In this document: positions 18,850 to 28,994 of the stretch, piece by piece
Position numbering within the stretch: position 1 is the first letter of the stretch
Layout: each line of letters starts with the position of its first letter
Source: Irineochytrium annulatum
Lineage: Eukaryota; Chytridiomycota; Chytridiomycetes; Chytridiales; Chytridiaceae
Assembly: GCA_027600665.1 (NCBI GenBank)
Contig: JADGJL010000248.1
Coordinates: 1-28,994, forward strand
Direction: 5' to 3'
DNA: 28,994 bases
Program-made: the position numbers and the translations under genes
The notes under the pieces: generated by a model
Seen by the model: the letters and a program-made list of their open reading frames with translations, nothing else
Database searches by the model: none
Told to the model about the DNA's origin: nothing

Positions 18850-21800
18850 TTAAGTGTGCCCCTCGGCTTTCTTAAGCCTGTCGCCTAAGATCCCGACGCC
18901 GACGAAGATAATGGCGACGCTGAGGAAGAAAAGGCCGAACTGCCTGGCGTTAAAGCCGTCAAACTCCTGGAAGTAGACGCCGCCGCCGACGACGTCGAAG
19001 ACGGTCCAGATGACGTAGAAAACGGGCACCTGGAGCAAGGCATCGTACCGCTGGAGGCCCATATTAATCCAGTAAATCTGTGTTTGGTAAGGTTAGTATC
19101 TAACACCACGAACATTCGCAAAGAGCAAGGAATATCACCTGGCTAACGGCCGTGATAAAAGTAACTGCCGTGATAACCCAGGAGTAGATATTGTTGTACT
19201 GATCAAACCCTTGGAATATACTCTCACTCAGCAGATGAATCGTAGACTTGGCAAATAAGACGGTCAATGTCGCCATAAGCCCACCCAAGGTTGCATAAGA
19301 AAATGGCAGCACGATCCTGACGGCCGTAGAATCCGTCGGAATTTTATTTTCGATCCTCGGGATGATGTCGATCCGCTGCCACCAGTCCACGGCCCTCTTC
19401 ATCGGCCGCGGAAGGATCTTGTACATCCGCTGTCCCATCGTCGGCTTCGGGACGAGATCGGGCTCCGCCAGGGCCTCCTCAAGGCCGATGACGGTTGATC
19501 CCATTGGGTGATCGTCGCCGTTCTCTGACGGAGTGATCTCGCTTGGCGGTGACGGACTCGGGACGGTGAGGGAGGATGAGGAGCCCTGCTGCATCGGAGG
19601 TGAGAGGGAGGTGGATGGCTGCGGCGGCACTTTCGGCGCCGCGACGACAAGAAATTGGCCTGATCCCGACGTGCCGTTGTCCGCGTCAGACGTCGCGGCG
19701 CTTGGCCGGCGTACAGTAGGGACGCCATCGACGATGACTTCTGCCTCTTCTGTAGCAACGGGTCGCGCATCGTCCTCGTGCTCCTCTTGGTGAATCGTGA
19801 GGGACGACCCGGATGAGAGGGCGGCAACGGTGCCCGCACCGGCTGGCGGAGGAGCCAGGGTCGCGTTCGAGGCGTCCGTGATTTCCGAAGTCTCCTTTGT
19901 TGGGGGCGCAGCCTTCACGGGCTGGCCCTCGTCGTCGACGACGACGTGGACAACCTCGCTCATCTCCGTCGGCTCCCCCGACTCTGTGTTCTGCCGTGAC
20001 GAGGTGGCGTTCTTCCCATGGAGTACATCTGACGCGCGGCGGACGATGTTGCCGGGCAGGTGGTAAGCCTTGGACGACATCTTTGAAGTCCACGCCAAGA
20101 CCGACTCGCGATTTGCGGGCGGGTGGACGGTCCGCGTCACGGCCGGGCCATCGTTGTTCAAATCCAGGTTCTTCTCGATGAAGCAAATAAGGAGGAAAAC
20201 AAAGAGCGCCAACCCAATCGTAACGGTCAAAAAGATGATCGTTGGTATACGGCGGAAGAGCGCGAGAAGGACGCAGATTTGAAAGTCTAATAAAGCATTG
20301 TCCGATTAACAAAACATCAATTACATTGACGTAATACTCAAACTTACCCTTTCCGGCCACACCCGCAAAGACGACCGTCATTGACGAACCAGCAACAATA
20401 AGGACGACGCCGACGATATCCCTCCACGTCCATTTCTCCTTGTTGATAATGGGTGCCAGAACCACGTTCACGACCAGCGAAATGGATCCGAGAGGCGCTA
20501 CGAGCGACTGCGGCGCAAATTGGAGCGCGATGAAGTTCATTACGTTACTAAACGTGAATATCAAGAACCCCAACACCCAAATCTAATCATTGCATAACGA
20601 ATCAGAATTACGCTCGAGGCCCAAAAGTAAGAAATGAATACATACGGGGTTCTTCACTAGCGTCCCAAAGTTCAAATTCTTTTGAAATTCGAGTTGGTCC
20701 TCCTTTGCCGCCGGGATCGATATGTTCTCCGTCGTCCCATCCTCCCTCGTAACCGTCGCAGCGATTGTATTTCTGTTTAAGATCCTCAACGTAGGTCTCG
20801 GCAGGTCAATCCCAAATTGGTGCGTGACGTCCCCAGCGACCCCGCCGTGATTGCCCCGAATGGACCCGCGGGAGAGAAACCGCGGCAGTGACGACCGATT
20901 GTGGAAGCGGAGGTGCTGGGTCGCTTCGAAGTCCTCGTCCGCCGTGCCCGCGCCAGATCCCGTGCCGTTCCCGCCAAGGACGGCTATGTGCGCCGGCACC
21001 TGCGGCCTCCGCGGGTTGCTACTGTTGGTGTTCCCCCCAGCGACCGTCACCGCGGCGGCCGAGTCCTCTTCCACAGGCGTCGATGACCTCGACCTCCCAG
21101 CATTCGAGTGCGTGTGCGTCTCAGCCCTCACCATCCCCGCGCCTGCCGACGCCGCTGCGGCGCCAGCAGCCTCCCCGTTCTCCCTCTGATGCCTGAACAG
21201 GTTCGTGAAACTCGGCGTCCTGCTCCTAACGCTCCCGTTCTTGTGCAGGAAGCTCGGGAGCCTAACGGCAGCTAGTCGCTGTATGATCTTCATCCTCCTT
21301 TCCAGTTTCCTCTCCTGCGTCTTCTCGTGCCTCTTCCTCAGGGCTAACTTCTGCAGGTTTAGCCCAACGTTCAACATCCCGGCCCCGATCAGCGTGATAA
21401 CGATCCCGACCCATTGATTCGCCTTCTGATCAATGGGGACGCAGTACTGGTTCACGTCGTTTACGTCCCCCGAGGCCTGGCATGACCCCTCGAGCCCGCA
21501 CGTCTTGAGCGCGTTGCCCAAGTTAGCGCACGTACCCGCGATCGGCCCGCCGGTGCAGCACGCAACACCGGGTTCGTAGTCGGGCGTCAAGAGTGGGTTG
21601 TTGGAAGAGAAAAGTGGGTCGGAGGTGGAGGAACAGGAGGAGGCGATGGTGCAGGCGCCAGGGTTGCAGAGGGATTTAAGGTAGGCGGGGGTGGAGTTGT
21701 AAGAGGCGGCGGTGGCTTCGCCAACGATGGCAGCGAGAGAAAGACCCTTAGCCACCTCCCGCGTCACCCAGTAGTATTGAGAGCAATCCGTTTCTCTTGA

Positions 21801-22468
21801 ACATACTTCACCTTTTTTTCCATAAACCATAAAATTAAAACATTAGCGACGCCTTAATCCTCCTCGACCCGAAACTGTAATCCCCAAATGCCTGAACTTA
21901 TTCCTCCTCCTTCAATCTCGTGTCATCTCCCACGTCCTTCGCGACTGTCTTCTCGGTGTACTCCACACATTTAGAACGCTCCGCCCAACTCACCAGCGGT
22001 AACAACGTAAGTGCACTGGCTCGTTATGCACAAATACCCTCCACTGCCGCTCGTATCATCCGTCTTCGGCAGCCTCTTCGTAAAAGTCGAGCAATCGTCG
22101 TCCAGCGCGCAAGTGAAGTTTGGAATGACGGCCGCGGGCGTGTCCGCGTTTACAGAAGCGGGCATGGACAGCACCGCGATCGAGAGGATGAGTAAGAGCG
22201 TGGATGCGGTGGGGATGACGCGGAAGGTGGAGGTGGTGGTGGGGGATGGGTGGCGACGGCGAGGATGTGAAGGTGCTGGTGATTCGCGGCAGGGTCGTGG
22301 GAGAAGAGAGGACGAGTGCGGATGCCGATGCGGGTGCCGAAGATGCGGGTAGGGGGAGCGGGTGCATGATGGCAATGCTGGTGGGGGCCTTGATCCACAA
22401 CGGGTGCGTGTGGACGATGAGGGCGCTCCAACCGCGGCCGCCGCGGCCTTACAGGAAGGAGAGGACAT
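18850..22468 (-). CDS. NIPA-family (DUF803) Mg2+ transporter-like protein with Cys-rich ectodomain
   Basis: Five exons (22468-21994, 21811-20646, 20582-20348, 20286-19139, 19077-18850) give up to 1083 residues. A hydrophobic segment at about 85-104 ending PASVNA resembles a signal peptide. It precedes an ectodomain of about 190 residues with some sixteen cysteines (FTCALDDDCS, EVCSRETDCSQ, ACCTGG, CGLEGSCQAS). Then comes the NIPA core: NQWVGIVITLIGAGMLNVGLNLQK, a long polar loop, FSNVMNFIALQFAPQSLVAPLG, INKEKWTWRDIVGVVLIVAGS, another polar loop of about 280 residues, and the C-terminal helices (VFYVIWTVFDVVGGGVYF...). NIPA proteins carry Mg2+ and other divalent cations at the plasma or endosomal membrane; usual length is 330-450 residues, so both loops and the ectodomain are large insertions. 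The start is uncertain: residues 1-80 are Ser/Pro/His-rich and may be leader, so an unseen first exon is possible. Confidence 0.82.
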
Positions 22469-23122
22469 CGATGGACGATGGCGACAGTTGGGGGACAGAG
22501 ACAACGTCGTGCGGCGTCGCCGTAAAGGCTTTGGACAGGCGTGGACCTTTGCTTCGGTCCGTCTTCGGAACTCGACCTAAAGTTTCAAGGAATCGGCAGG
22601 GGGTTGTCAGCGGCGCAACCCCGCGGTGACGGAAGTGGCCGAGGTGACCGCGCCATCTCCCCATTTGAAATTACTCTCGACAAACAAGGTTACTAACCAC
22701 CGCAGGTTTTTGACAAGGCTTATTCCCACTGCAAATTCTCCTTTTTATCCTGACTTTATCTTTGTCGCCATCATTGGTGGCGCTACGGGTAAAAACGCAG
22801 TAGCGTGTAATAGCAATTTTTATTGAGAGTTTGACAGAGCGTGACCATTGAATACAGGCTCTAAAGCCTCTAAACTAATGGCTGCCGCAAGAATAGGCGT
22901 TTAAGGGCATGTTAGCTAATGGTGTTGCGCAATTTGGGCACTCAGGAATCCAGAGGAAGATCAATACATAAGTGAAGAGAAGAGGAACCACGGAAGTTGC
23001 AAACGAAACAAAATAGCATCAAAGTGAAATGATATCGAAAGCGAAATCGAAATCAACAACTAATCAAAAGAAAATAGAATAAAATAAGCAAGCATGAGGG
23101 GATCGACATCGTGTCCAATCCG
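22469..23122. other. Intergenic: NIPA-like promoter and isocitrate lyase 3' flank
   Basis: A 654-bp gap. The left part (to about 22650) is GC-rich and may include the 5' leader or a missed first exon of the NIPA-like gene. The right part is AT-rich, with a minus-strand AATAAA at 22824-22819 about 300 nt beyond the isocitrate lyase stop. No independent gene was seen. Confidence 0.4.
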
Positions 23123-25129
23123 TTACAGCTTCGACGAGAACTGCGACTCCGTAACACCCTTACCCATCGCAGCGGTTGAGGCAACACCACCCTGGACGGT
23201 CTTGACTGCAAGTCGCGATGCAACAAACATTAGCGCCAGCCAAAAAGTGGTAAGAAGCAGATGAAACTCACTCAAGTTGTCGTAATACTCCGCACCCGAC
23301 CACTTCTGATGCGAGAGGGTCTCAACGCCGTTGTTCCTCTCCTGGCGCTGAATGCCCTCAACGTACGCGAGCATACCTCGCTGCGCGTAGTCGCGCGCGA
23401 ACAGGTCGCTGATAAGCGCATCTGAGTGGAAGCCGGCAACTGCAAAAAGCCCAACAAATGTAAGAAGTTGTATCTCAAAGCAATGCACAACGGAGACTTA
23501 CGAGTGATGAATTGCCACACAAAGCCCAGCCTGCCAAGGTCATCAATGAACGTCCGGATCTGCTGGTCCGACATCTTGGCGGCATCCCAGTTGAACGACG
23601 GGCTCAGATTGTACGCGAGCATAATGTTCGGGTGCTGCGCCAGCACCCCCTCCGCGAACTCCTTAGCCTGGCTGTAGTATGGGTACTTGGTCTCCATCCA
23701 CAGCAGGTCGGCGTAGCTCGCGTACGCGCACGCACGCGCCACGCAAGCCTTGGTGCCGCCTTCGTAGCGGAAGTAGCCCTCACGCACACGGGGGGAGTCC
23801 CAGTCCCAAAAAGGGTCGACGCCCATGCTTTTAGCGAGCTTGCGCGCCTCCGGGTTCGACATGGTGGCGGCGCGCGACTCGAACTCCTTAGCAAGTGCCT
23901 CCTTGCGGGGGTTGGTGGAGGACAGGAGGGCCTCGGCCACGGCAGCACTGTACAGCTTCAGACCCGCGGAGGCGATCCAGTCGTCCTCGACCTTGGCGAG
24001 CGCAGCGCCGAGCTTGCCGGCGGCCTGGGCGGCGTCCATGACCTCGGCGAGCGGGCGGAGGGAGGGGTTAGTGCACCCGATGATAAAAGGGTGATCCCTC
24101 CGGTCGATGTTGGAGGTGATGAGCGTAGCGGCCTCGGCGTCCGTCCTCGCGACGACTACGTTCTCGCACCCCATGATGTCGAGCTGCAGGCGGATGGCCA
24201 CGAGCCTGTTGATGTGCTCCTGGACGGGAACGAGCACCTTACCCGCCATGTGGCCGCACTTCTTGGTGCCGGCCATCTGGTCCTCGACGTGGACACCCGC
24301 GGCGCCGCGCTCGACAAACATCTTGGCAAGCTTCATGGTGGCCGTGATGCCGCCGTGGCCGGTGTCGGCGTCGGCGATGATCGGGCGGAGGAAGTCGGTG
24401 TAAGGGGTCTTAGCGCGCTGCTCAAGGGTCATGTTGAGGCGGTCCTCGCGCTGCTTGCGGTCGTGGAAGCATTGGGCCATGAACAGGTGCTCCACCTTGT
24501 TCGGGACGGTGTCCTGTGATAATATCGTCAGCAAAAGATCGCTAAACATTGAAAAGTCACACTCACCATGGGGTAGTCAGCAAGATCCGGGCCAGGCTCG
24601 TTCGACGTTGACGCGGTGGACGAGCACTGCCAGCCCGACACGTAAATGGTGTCCAGGTATTTGCCCATCTGCGCGACCTGGATCGGGTCAAGCGCGCCGT
24701 ACGTCCTCGAGGCCGTCTTGTTGGCGTGGTGGTTCTTCAAGACGGACCAAAGCTTCTTTGCCTGCGCGTTCGAGGGGTACTCGATGTTGAGTGTGCCCCG
24801 CTTGCTGACGACTGTTCATGTATCCGTAAGACACCACACGTCGCAAAAGAAGGCGAGGCTCGTTGTCATCATCCCAACTCCAGCGCGACGTTGGGGGGTC
24901 GCGCCCAGATTCGATCCCGGCAGGGGTCGGTCGACCGCCAACGTCCACCTCCATCCCCAATCAAAGCGCAGAAAAGTGAAAAGCAAGCAGTCCACGCACC
25001 ATCCTCTGCGGTGTATGGGCGCGTTACGAGCTTGAAGCGGTCCGACTGCCACCACTGCTTGACCTGGGCGACCTGGTCCTGGAAGATGCGCTGCTCCTCA
25101 GCGACGAACTGGGCTGATGGGATGGACAT
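23123..25129 (-). CDS. ICL1: Isocitrate lyase with C-terminal SKL peroxisomal signal
   Basis: Five exons (25129-25000, 24811-24567, 24513-23502, 23439-23272, 23205-23123) give 545 residues, the usual fungal length. The enzyme cleaves isocitrate to glyoxylate and succinate, the entry step of the glyoxylate shunt used on acetate or fatty acids. Visible family marks are [20 protein letters not shown] (173-180), the catalytic loop KKCGHM at 209-214 with nucleophile C211, [10 protein letters not shown], and NLSPSFNWD. The protein ends QFSSKL, a canonical PTS1, predicting import into peroxisomes/glyoxysomes; many fungi keep this enzyme partly cytosolic or use weaker signals. The first intron separates TAED from VVSKRG, a stretch conserved in the family, and the exon join reproduces it. 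The start ATG gives the expected short N-terminus (MSIPSAQF). Confidence 0.97.
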
Positions 25130-25521
25130 GGCGAGTCGGATGTGAAGATGGATGTGAAATTCAAACGAAAAATCAAGCGAGATTTCGCCGTTTATGAGAG
25201 GTGCCGAAGCTGTGACGTACACGGGGGAAAGTGATGGCCTCCTCCCTCGCGAAATGCATGTGACGCCGTCGCCGCCCGTCACCGTCCCGTCTGCTCCCGA
25301 GGGATGCCCTGTCTTTTCCGAACTCCTCACCCTCCATGAAACACAGATGCAACGCGGAATCAGTCGCGCGCGTGATAGACCAAAGTATTTACGTGACGTA
25401 TTCTAAGTAAACTCGGCAATACTTTAACGATTCATTCACAAATGGAGTGAACAACGGAAGATTATCGTGACTCAGAGCAATATCGCGTGCTCATAGCGTG
25501 CTGTAATCACAGCTAAACATA
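25130..25521. other. Intergenic: isocitrate lyase promoter and 3' flank of the TRAF-like gene
   Basis: A 392-bp tandem gap on the minus strand. On the minus strand, upstream of the lyase, are TACGTCAC-like sequences near 25215 and 25395, similar to CRE/ATF sites; this is a motif resemblance only. No coding frame was seen. Confidence 0.35.
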
Positions 25522-26966
25522 TTACAGCTTGTTCCTTCCCGAGCTTATATGCGACGCGGGCGATTCCCCGCCCTCATCATCCGATGTGGCAGACGTGACC
25601 GACGGCGTCCTTCTCTTTACCTCCGTCGCACCGTTCGCCGGTGGTGCACCCGCGACCCCAGCACTACCAGGCCTTTTGGCAATCCCCGCCTTCGCGCCCG
25701 ACGCCCCATCCTTCGTCAGAAAAAACGCTAGCTGCGCCTGAAGCGTCTTGCAAAAAGACACCACACCTGCCATCTCTTCCCGGAGCGCCTTCACCTCCGC
25801 CCGAAGCGACCGCGCATCTTCCTCCGCGCTACCGCCGCCCGCCGGTGCCACGGCAAAGGAACCGACCCTGGCCAGAATGCGCTCCTCCATCGCGCGCTCC
25901 CGACGCGTGTCACTCTCCTTTTGCTGCGTCACGAGCGACCGGAGCGACGACAACTCGCTAGCGACGGTGTCGAGCTCCGAGCGAAGGTGGAGGGACCCCG
26001 GCTGTAGACTGATTGCGGTCTCCGCCGGTGGCAATAAAGCTGGAACCGCCACGTCAGCGCCACCTCTCCGAAGCGCGAGCTCGTCCGTAAGTAGTCCCAC
26101 GTGCCTCCGGAGCGAGTCGTTCTCTATAGCGAGGTCTTCCCGCTCACGGACGGACGCGTCCTCGAATTCTGTCAGCTCGTCGCGGAGGGAGGCGATCATC
26201 TGGGTTTGCTGGTCGAAGAGTCGGAGAAAAGGGGATATTGACTGTGAGGCAGCGTTTAGCACTTTTAAAGCTACCAATATGCCACAAAGAGACATATAAG
26301 CATTCCCACCTCGTAAGCGCAAGAAGTCATATGCGCCGGCAGCTCACACCGGCCGCCGGTCCACGTGCATCCAAACCTTGCGTGACTACATGGGATGACA
26401 AACTCCGGACACACGGTGCTAACGTGCGCCTCGAGCTCCGAATCTGTCGCCAACTCCTCCCCACAGTATGGGCATTCACGCATGTCAACCTGCGGTGTGT
26501 CAAGATCCGGTGTTGTGGACGTAGTTGTCGCCGGAACGGCCTCAGATGCAGCATTCCCGGCGTCCGCAACACCATCTGCTCCAGTAACAGCAGCTCTGTC
26601 ATCCACCCTCCGCTCCTCCTCCTCCATCCCGTGCGCAACGCTCAGATGCACCCGATGATCCGCCAGCGACCCAGTCCAGCCACACTCTTCGCTCTCTTTC
26701 TTGCCGATGCAACACCGGCAGTCGAGCTCACGAATAAGGTTCCTGAGCACAACGCACGGCACGCTCGGGTGCGTGGGCCGGATGCGGTCGAGCGGACAGC
26801 GGCGTCCCGTGGACTCGAACGCGGCCGTTAGGCACGACGAGCAGAAGGTGTGGCCGCACGGCGCGAGGGTGAGAGGGTCTCGGAGTAGGGAGAGGCAGAT
26901 GGGGCAGAGGAGGTTGGCGTTGGCGGGGGTGATGAGGGTGTAGGCTGGAGTTGGCGATGGCAGCAT
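25522..26966 (-). CDS. TRAF-like RING, zinc-finger and coiled-coil protein (putative E3 ubiquitin ligase)
   Basis: Two exons (26966-26310, 26241-25522) give 458 residues. A RING finger occupies 21-60: C21, C24, C37, H39, C42, C45, C57, and D60 in CPLDR where most RINGs have cysteine. Aspartate at this last ligand is characteristic of TRAF RINGs. Cys/His-rich segments with TRAF-finger spacing follow: one near 80-115 (DCRCCIGKKESEECGWTG...H) and one near 170-218 (CPYCGEELATDSELEAHVS, CSHARFGCTWTG, ELPAHMTSC). The second exon encodes a long coiled coil (about 225-400) and a Ser/Pro tail. No MATH/TRAF-C domain is present after the coiled coil, unlike animal TRAFs. It likely acts as a cytosolic trimeric or dimeric E3 or scaffold. 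The ATG at 26966 is used; two codons upstream begin with GTG. Divergent from the C2H2 gene. Confidence 0.85.
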
Positions 26967-27166
26967 CACCACTGCTGATCACTTCGTCCCGAATTTCTGC
27001 CGGTCCACTTCCACTTCAGGGACGGCCACCAGTGGGGCCGCGATGCGATGGCTCACGCCCACCGCGACGCAGCCCTAGCCACCGCTCCTGAAGCCTCATG
27101 ATGGCTGGACACTGGAGATGGCGGCAGGGGCGGCTTTAACATTAGCCTCTCGCCTCAAGGACCTGC
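26967..27166. promoter_or_regulatory. Short divergent promoter between TRAF-like and C2H2 genes
   Basis: About 200 bp separates the divergent start codons (about 293 bp if the C2H2 protein starts at 27260). The interval must hold both promoters and leaders. It is GC-rich, and no TATA box is evident. Confidence 0.4.
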
Positions 27167-28090
27167 ATGAAACTGAGCCCATCCACCTACATGCCAACCA
27201 CGCCGCCGTGTCTTCGACACACCTCATCGCGCCCACCCCTCACAGATCCAGCCCTCGTCATGATCTACCAGCCGACATTGCAGAATCCGCCGCCGCGACA
27301 GCCAATGCCGACTGAGGCCGACTCCTCAAGCGGGGTCAAGCTACCTCCGCTCTCGCATCTCCTGAGCCTGGCCGGCCCACTGGAGCCGCAATATCGCTCG
27401 GTCATCGCTTTTCCACCGCCTACTATGCACCCCTTCCCCGTCCCGCTGCCACCCACGTTGCATCGCGAGCACCCGCGCCTGGCTCTTAGACCCGTCATGC
27501 CGCCCGAGCGCGTTACCCTGCTACTATCGACACCGCAAGCCCCATCGCATCTCCTCGCGTACCCTAAGCCATCCCACCAGATCGCGCGACCACACCCTCG
27601 CTCCCGCTCCGCCGACTCTGCGACAACCTCGTCCGTCGACGACGAAGCGGGCGACGTCGACCTCGACTCCGGCGACTCCCGCGGCTCCCCGTCACCGCCA
27701 ACTGACAGCGCCGGCACCACGAACACCTGCTCCCCCTTCCGCCGACCGCTCCTCCCTTGCCCGCACCCGTCCTGCCCTAAGGTCTTCACGCGCCGCTCCC
27801 ACCTCGCGTCGCACGCAGTCTCGCACTCCGAGTCACGCTCCTTTGCATGCAACGCGGGCTGCGGTCTTGCGTTCAGACGCAGGCACGATCTTTTACGGCA
27901 TGTTAGGGCGCGGCACAGCAGCGAGAGGCCGCACCGGTGCCAGTGGTGTCCCAGTACGTTCGCGAGGGCGGACGCGCTTAGGAAGCATGTGCAATTTGAG
28001 ATTAGAACGAGATTTAATGGGGAGGTGCCGCCTTAATAGAACGAATGTCACGTTGTGGTCAAGAGCGGGCCTGTGAGAACAAAAAAATAA
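27167..28090 (+). CDS. C2H2 zinc-finger DNA-binding protein (three fingers)
   Basis: I model two exons (27167-27988, 28040-28090), 290 residues. Reading through would stop at 28036 and leave finger 3 without its last histidine; removing a 51-nt GT...AG intron (27989-28039) gives CQWCPSTFARADALRKHNECH, a perfect Cx2Cx12Hx3H finger, and a short basic tail. The first two fingers are CPHPSCPKVFTRRSHLASHAVSH and CNAGCGLAFRRRHDLLRHVRARH. The N-terminal 190 residues are Pro/Ser-rich with KLPPLSHLLSLAG, a motif style common in fungal regulators, and an acidic DDEAGDVDLDSGDS patch that could activate transcription. It is probably a nuclear transcription factor; targets are unknown. The start may instead be the ATG at 27260 (MIYQPTLQ), because the preceding 31 residues have little protein character. 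Confidence 0.8.
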
Positions 28091-28994
28091 AAACAAAAAA
28101 GGTTTCGATCGGAGTTCGTTCGCAGCGCTAATAAACTTAAGCGTATACTCAGTGGCTTGTCAGTCAAGTATTTTTTAACAGCTCGCCTGTGACGCAGATG
28201 CCAGGTAAGCAGCTTCAAGGAGGGTACATGCTTGATGAATCTCCGAATTTGACATGGACTTAGAACAGGAAGATCGAGAAAACGGATATTCTGCAGTTGG
28301 TTGCGTAGTCGTGATCGTTCGCCCGCATCAATGAGAACGCTGGCTGGACTTATCTTGCGCATTGTTCAAGATGATGAAAGCTTATCCTTAAAAAAAAAGG
28401 AGCAGTAACTCGGAAAGAAGTACGACGATAAATCAGTACCAGCAGTAATAATGCATGAAAGTTGTCAAACTTTGTGCTCGTGAAAAGACGAACTCGCTCC
28501 TGGGACCACCATGGACTTCCAACGAAAGCTCCTTGAGGAGGTGTGTTTGCCACGACCTACTGCTGACCTGCGCATCCCCCAGGCCTTTATAGTGTTGGCG
28601 CAGGGTGGGGAATTCGAAGATTCACTTCTGCGGATGGGAGGGGGAGGGGGAGTGGGTGCTTGACTAGGCTGAATCAACAGCCTTGCTGAAGCGTCTTTGG
28701 ATGCGTGAAGTCTCGACTGGAATCAAACCGCTGGACTAAAGCTTAATACTCGTACATGCTTTGAATGCCAACGTCGTTATCTCTCGCAGATGTAGTCATG
28801 CTGCGAGTGACATTCTTGTGGCCCTTTCAACCATGAAGTAGGCAATTTTGTTCTGACTGCGCCAACCCGTTCTTTTTTTTTTTTTTTTGGTGTTATTGTT
28901 CCAGCTTATGAACCCTGTGTATTATAAACATAACCGACCCCACCACCCACTGAGCGATGGCGTATGCCGGGTTGTGGTTTAAAAAAAAAAGGGG
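28091..28994. other. Right-edge region without a supportable gene
   Basis: About 900 bp of AT-rich DNA. Short minus-strand frames (28048-28362, 28350-28553, 28465-28677) overlap one another and show no domain or codon bias. A run of 16 T lies at 28873-28888 and a run of ten A at 28981-28990 just before the window end. The left part is the 3' flank of the C2H2 gene. Confidence 0.4.
28873..28888. repeat. Poly-T homopolymer (16 nt)
   Basis: Sixteen consecutive T residues in non-coding DNA. It may be a nucleosome-depleting poly(dA:dT) element of a promoter beyond the window, or the poly(A) trace of an old retroposed copy; no target-site duplication or element body is visible. Confidence 0.6.

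Noticed and set aside
19686..20576. Long minus frame overlapping the NIPA-like exon 4 out of phase
   Set aside because: Its first part is exon 3; after the intron the frame becomes Arg/Pro-rich noise, and the spliced model restores the family sequence.
28680..28750. tRNA-like A-box (TAGTCCAGCGG on the minus strand)
   Set aside because: No acceptor stem, anticodon stem or proper B-box can be folded around it.
28970..28994. Possible telomere or element end at the right edge
   Set aside because: There is only one A-run followed by GGGG; no repeated telomeric unit is present.
1..28994. CRISPR arrays, insertion sequences, rRNA
   Set aside because: No regularly spaced repeats, transposase or reverse-transcriptase motifs, or rRNA signatures were seen anywhere in the window.

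Overview
The window reads as nuclear DNA of a fungus, and the gene set fits an early-diverging (chytrid-like) lineage best. Thirteen protein genes can be modelled. Twelve of them contain short spliceosomal introns (about 39-250 nt, GT...AG, several with a CTAAC/CTGAC-like branch site); in the terminal partial gene at 1-1008 no intron is visible. There are no operons, Shine-Dalgarno sites or bacterial mobile elements. Fungal hallmarks are a fungal-type isocitrate lyase ending in SKL, a Get3 ATPase, a five-finger CPSF30/Yth1 with a zinc knuckle, an arrestin-fold protein of the alpha-arrestin type and an AMPK-family kinase. The lineage below 'fungus' is inference. All exon joins were made by hand from reading frame, splice consensus and family conservation; every modelled gene closes in phase.

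Left part (1-9.4 kb): a partial minus-strand coiled-coil protein of unknown function (1-1008); a minus-strand arrestin-fold protein with a Q-rich linker and a C-terminal SH3 domain (1475-4217); a 1.3 kb divergent gap; a plus-strand seven-transmembrane protein (5552-6962); and a convergent minus-strand PH plus FYVE protein (7128-8699). A 7TM protein, an arrestin and a PI3P-binding endosomal adaptor lie side by side, so a shared role in receptor or transporter trafficking is conceivable but not shown.

Middle (9.4-18.1 kb): an AMPK/CAMKL-type Ser/Thr kinase (9410-11461) followed in tandem by a SIRT4-like sirtuin (11624-12651). Then on the minus strand come a UDP-glucuronate 4-epimerase-like sugar-nucleotide enzyme (13559-14905), CPSF30/Yth1 (15434-16469) and the tail-anchored-protein targeting ATPase Get3 (16580-18044), the last two only 110 bp apart.

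Right part (18.8-29 kb): a large NIPA-family (DUF803) putative Mg2+ transporter with a cysteine-rich ectodomain (18850-22468), the glyoxylate-cycle enzyme isocitrate lyase (23123-25129), a TRAF-like RING/zinc-finger/coiled-coil protein (25522-26966), and a divergent plus-strand C2H2 zinc-finger factor (27167-28090) whose third finger is completed only by splicing a 51-nt intron. The last 0.9 kb has no supportable gene.

Most of the window is ordinary housekeeping content. The least ordinary items are the arrestin-SH3 fusion, its divergent 7TM neighbour, the NIPA ectodomain, the TRAF-like protein without a MATH domain, and the uncharacterised Cys-cluster protein at the left edge. I see no CRISPR array, transposon, rRNA or convincing tRNA.
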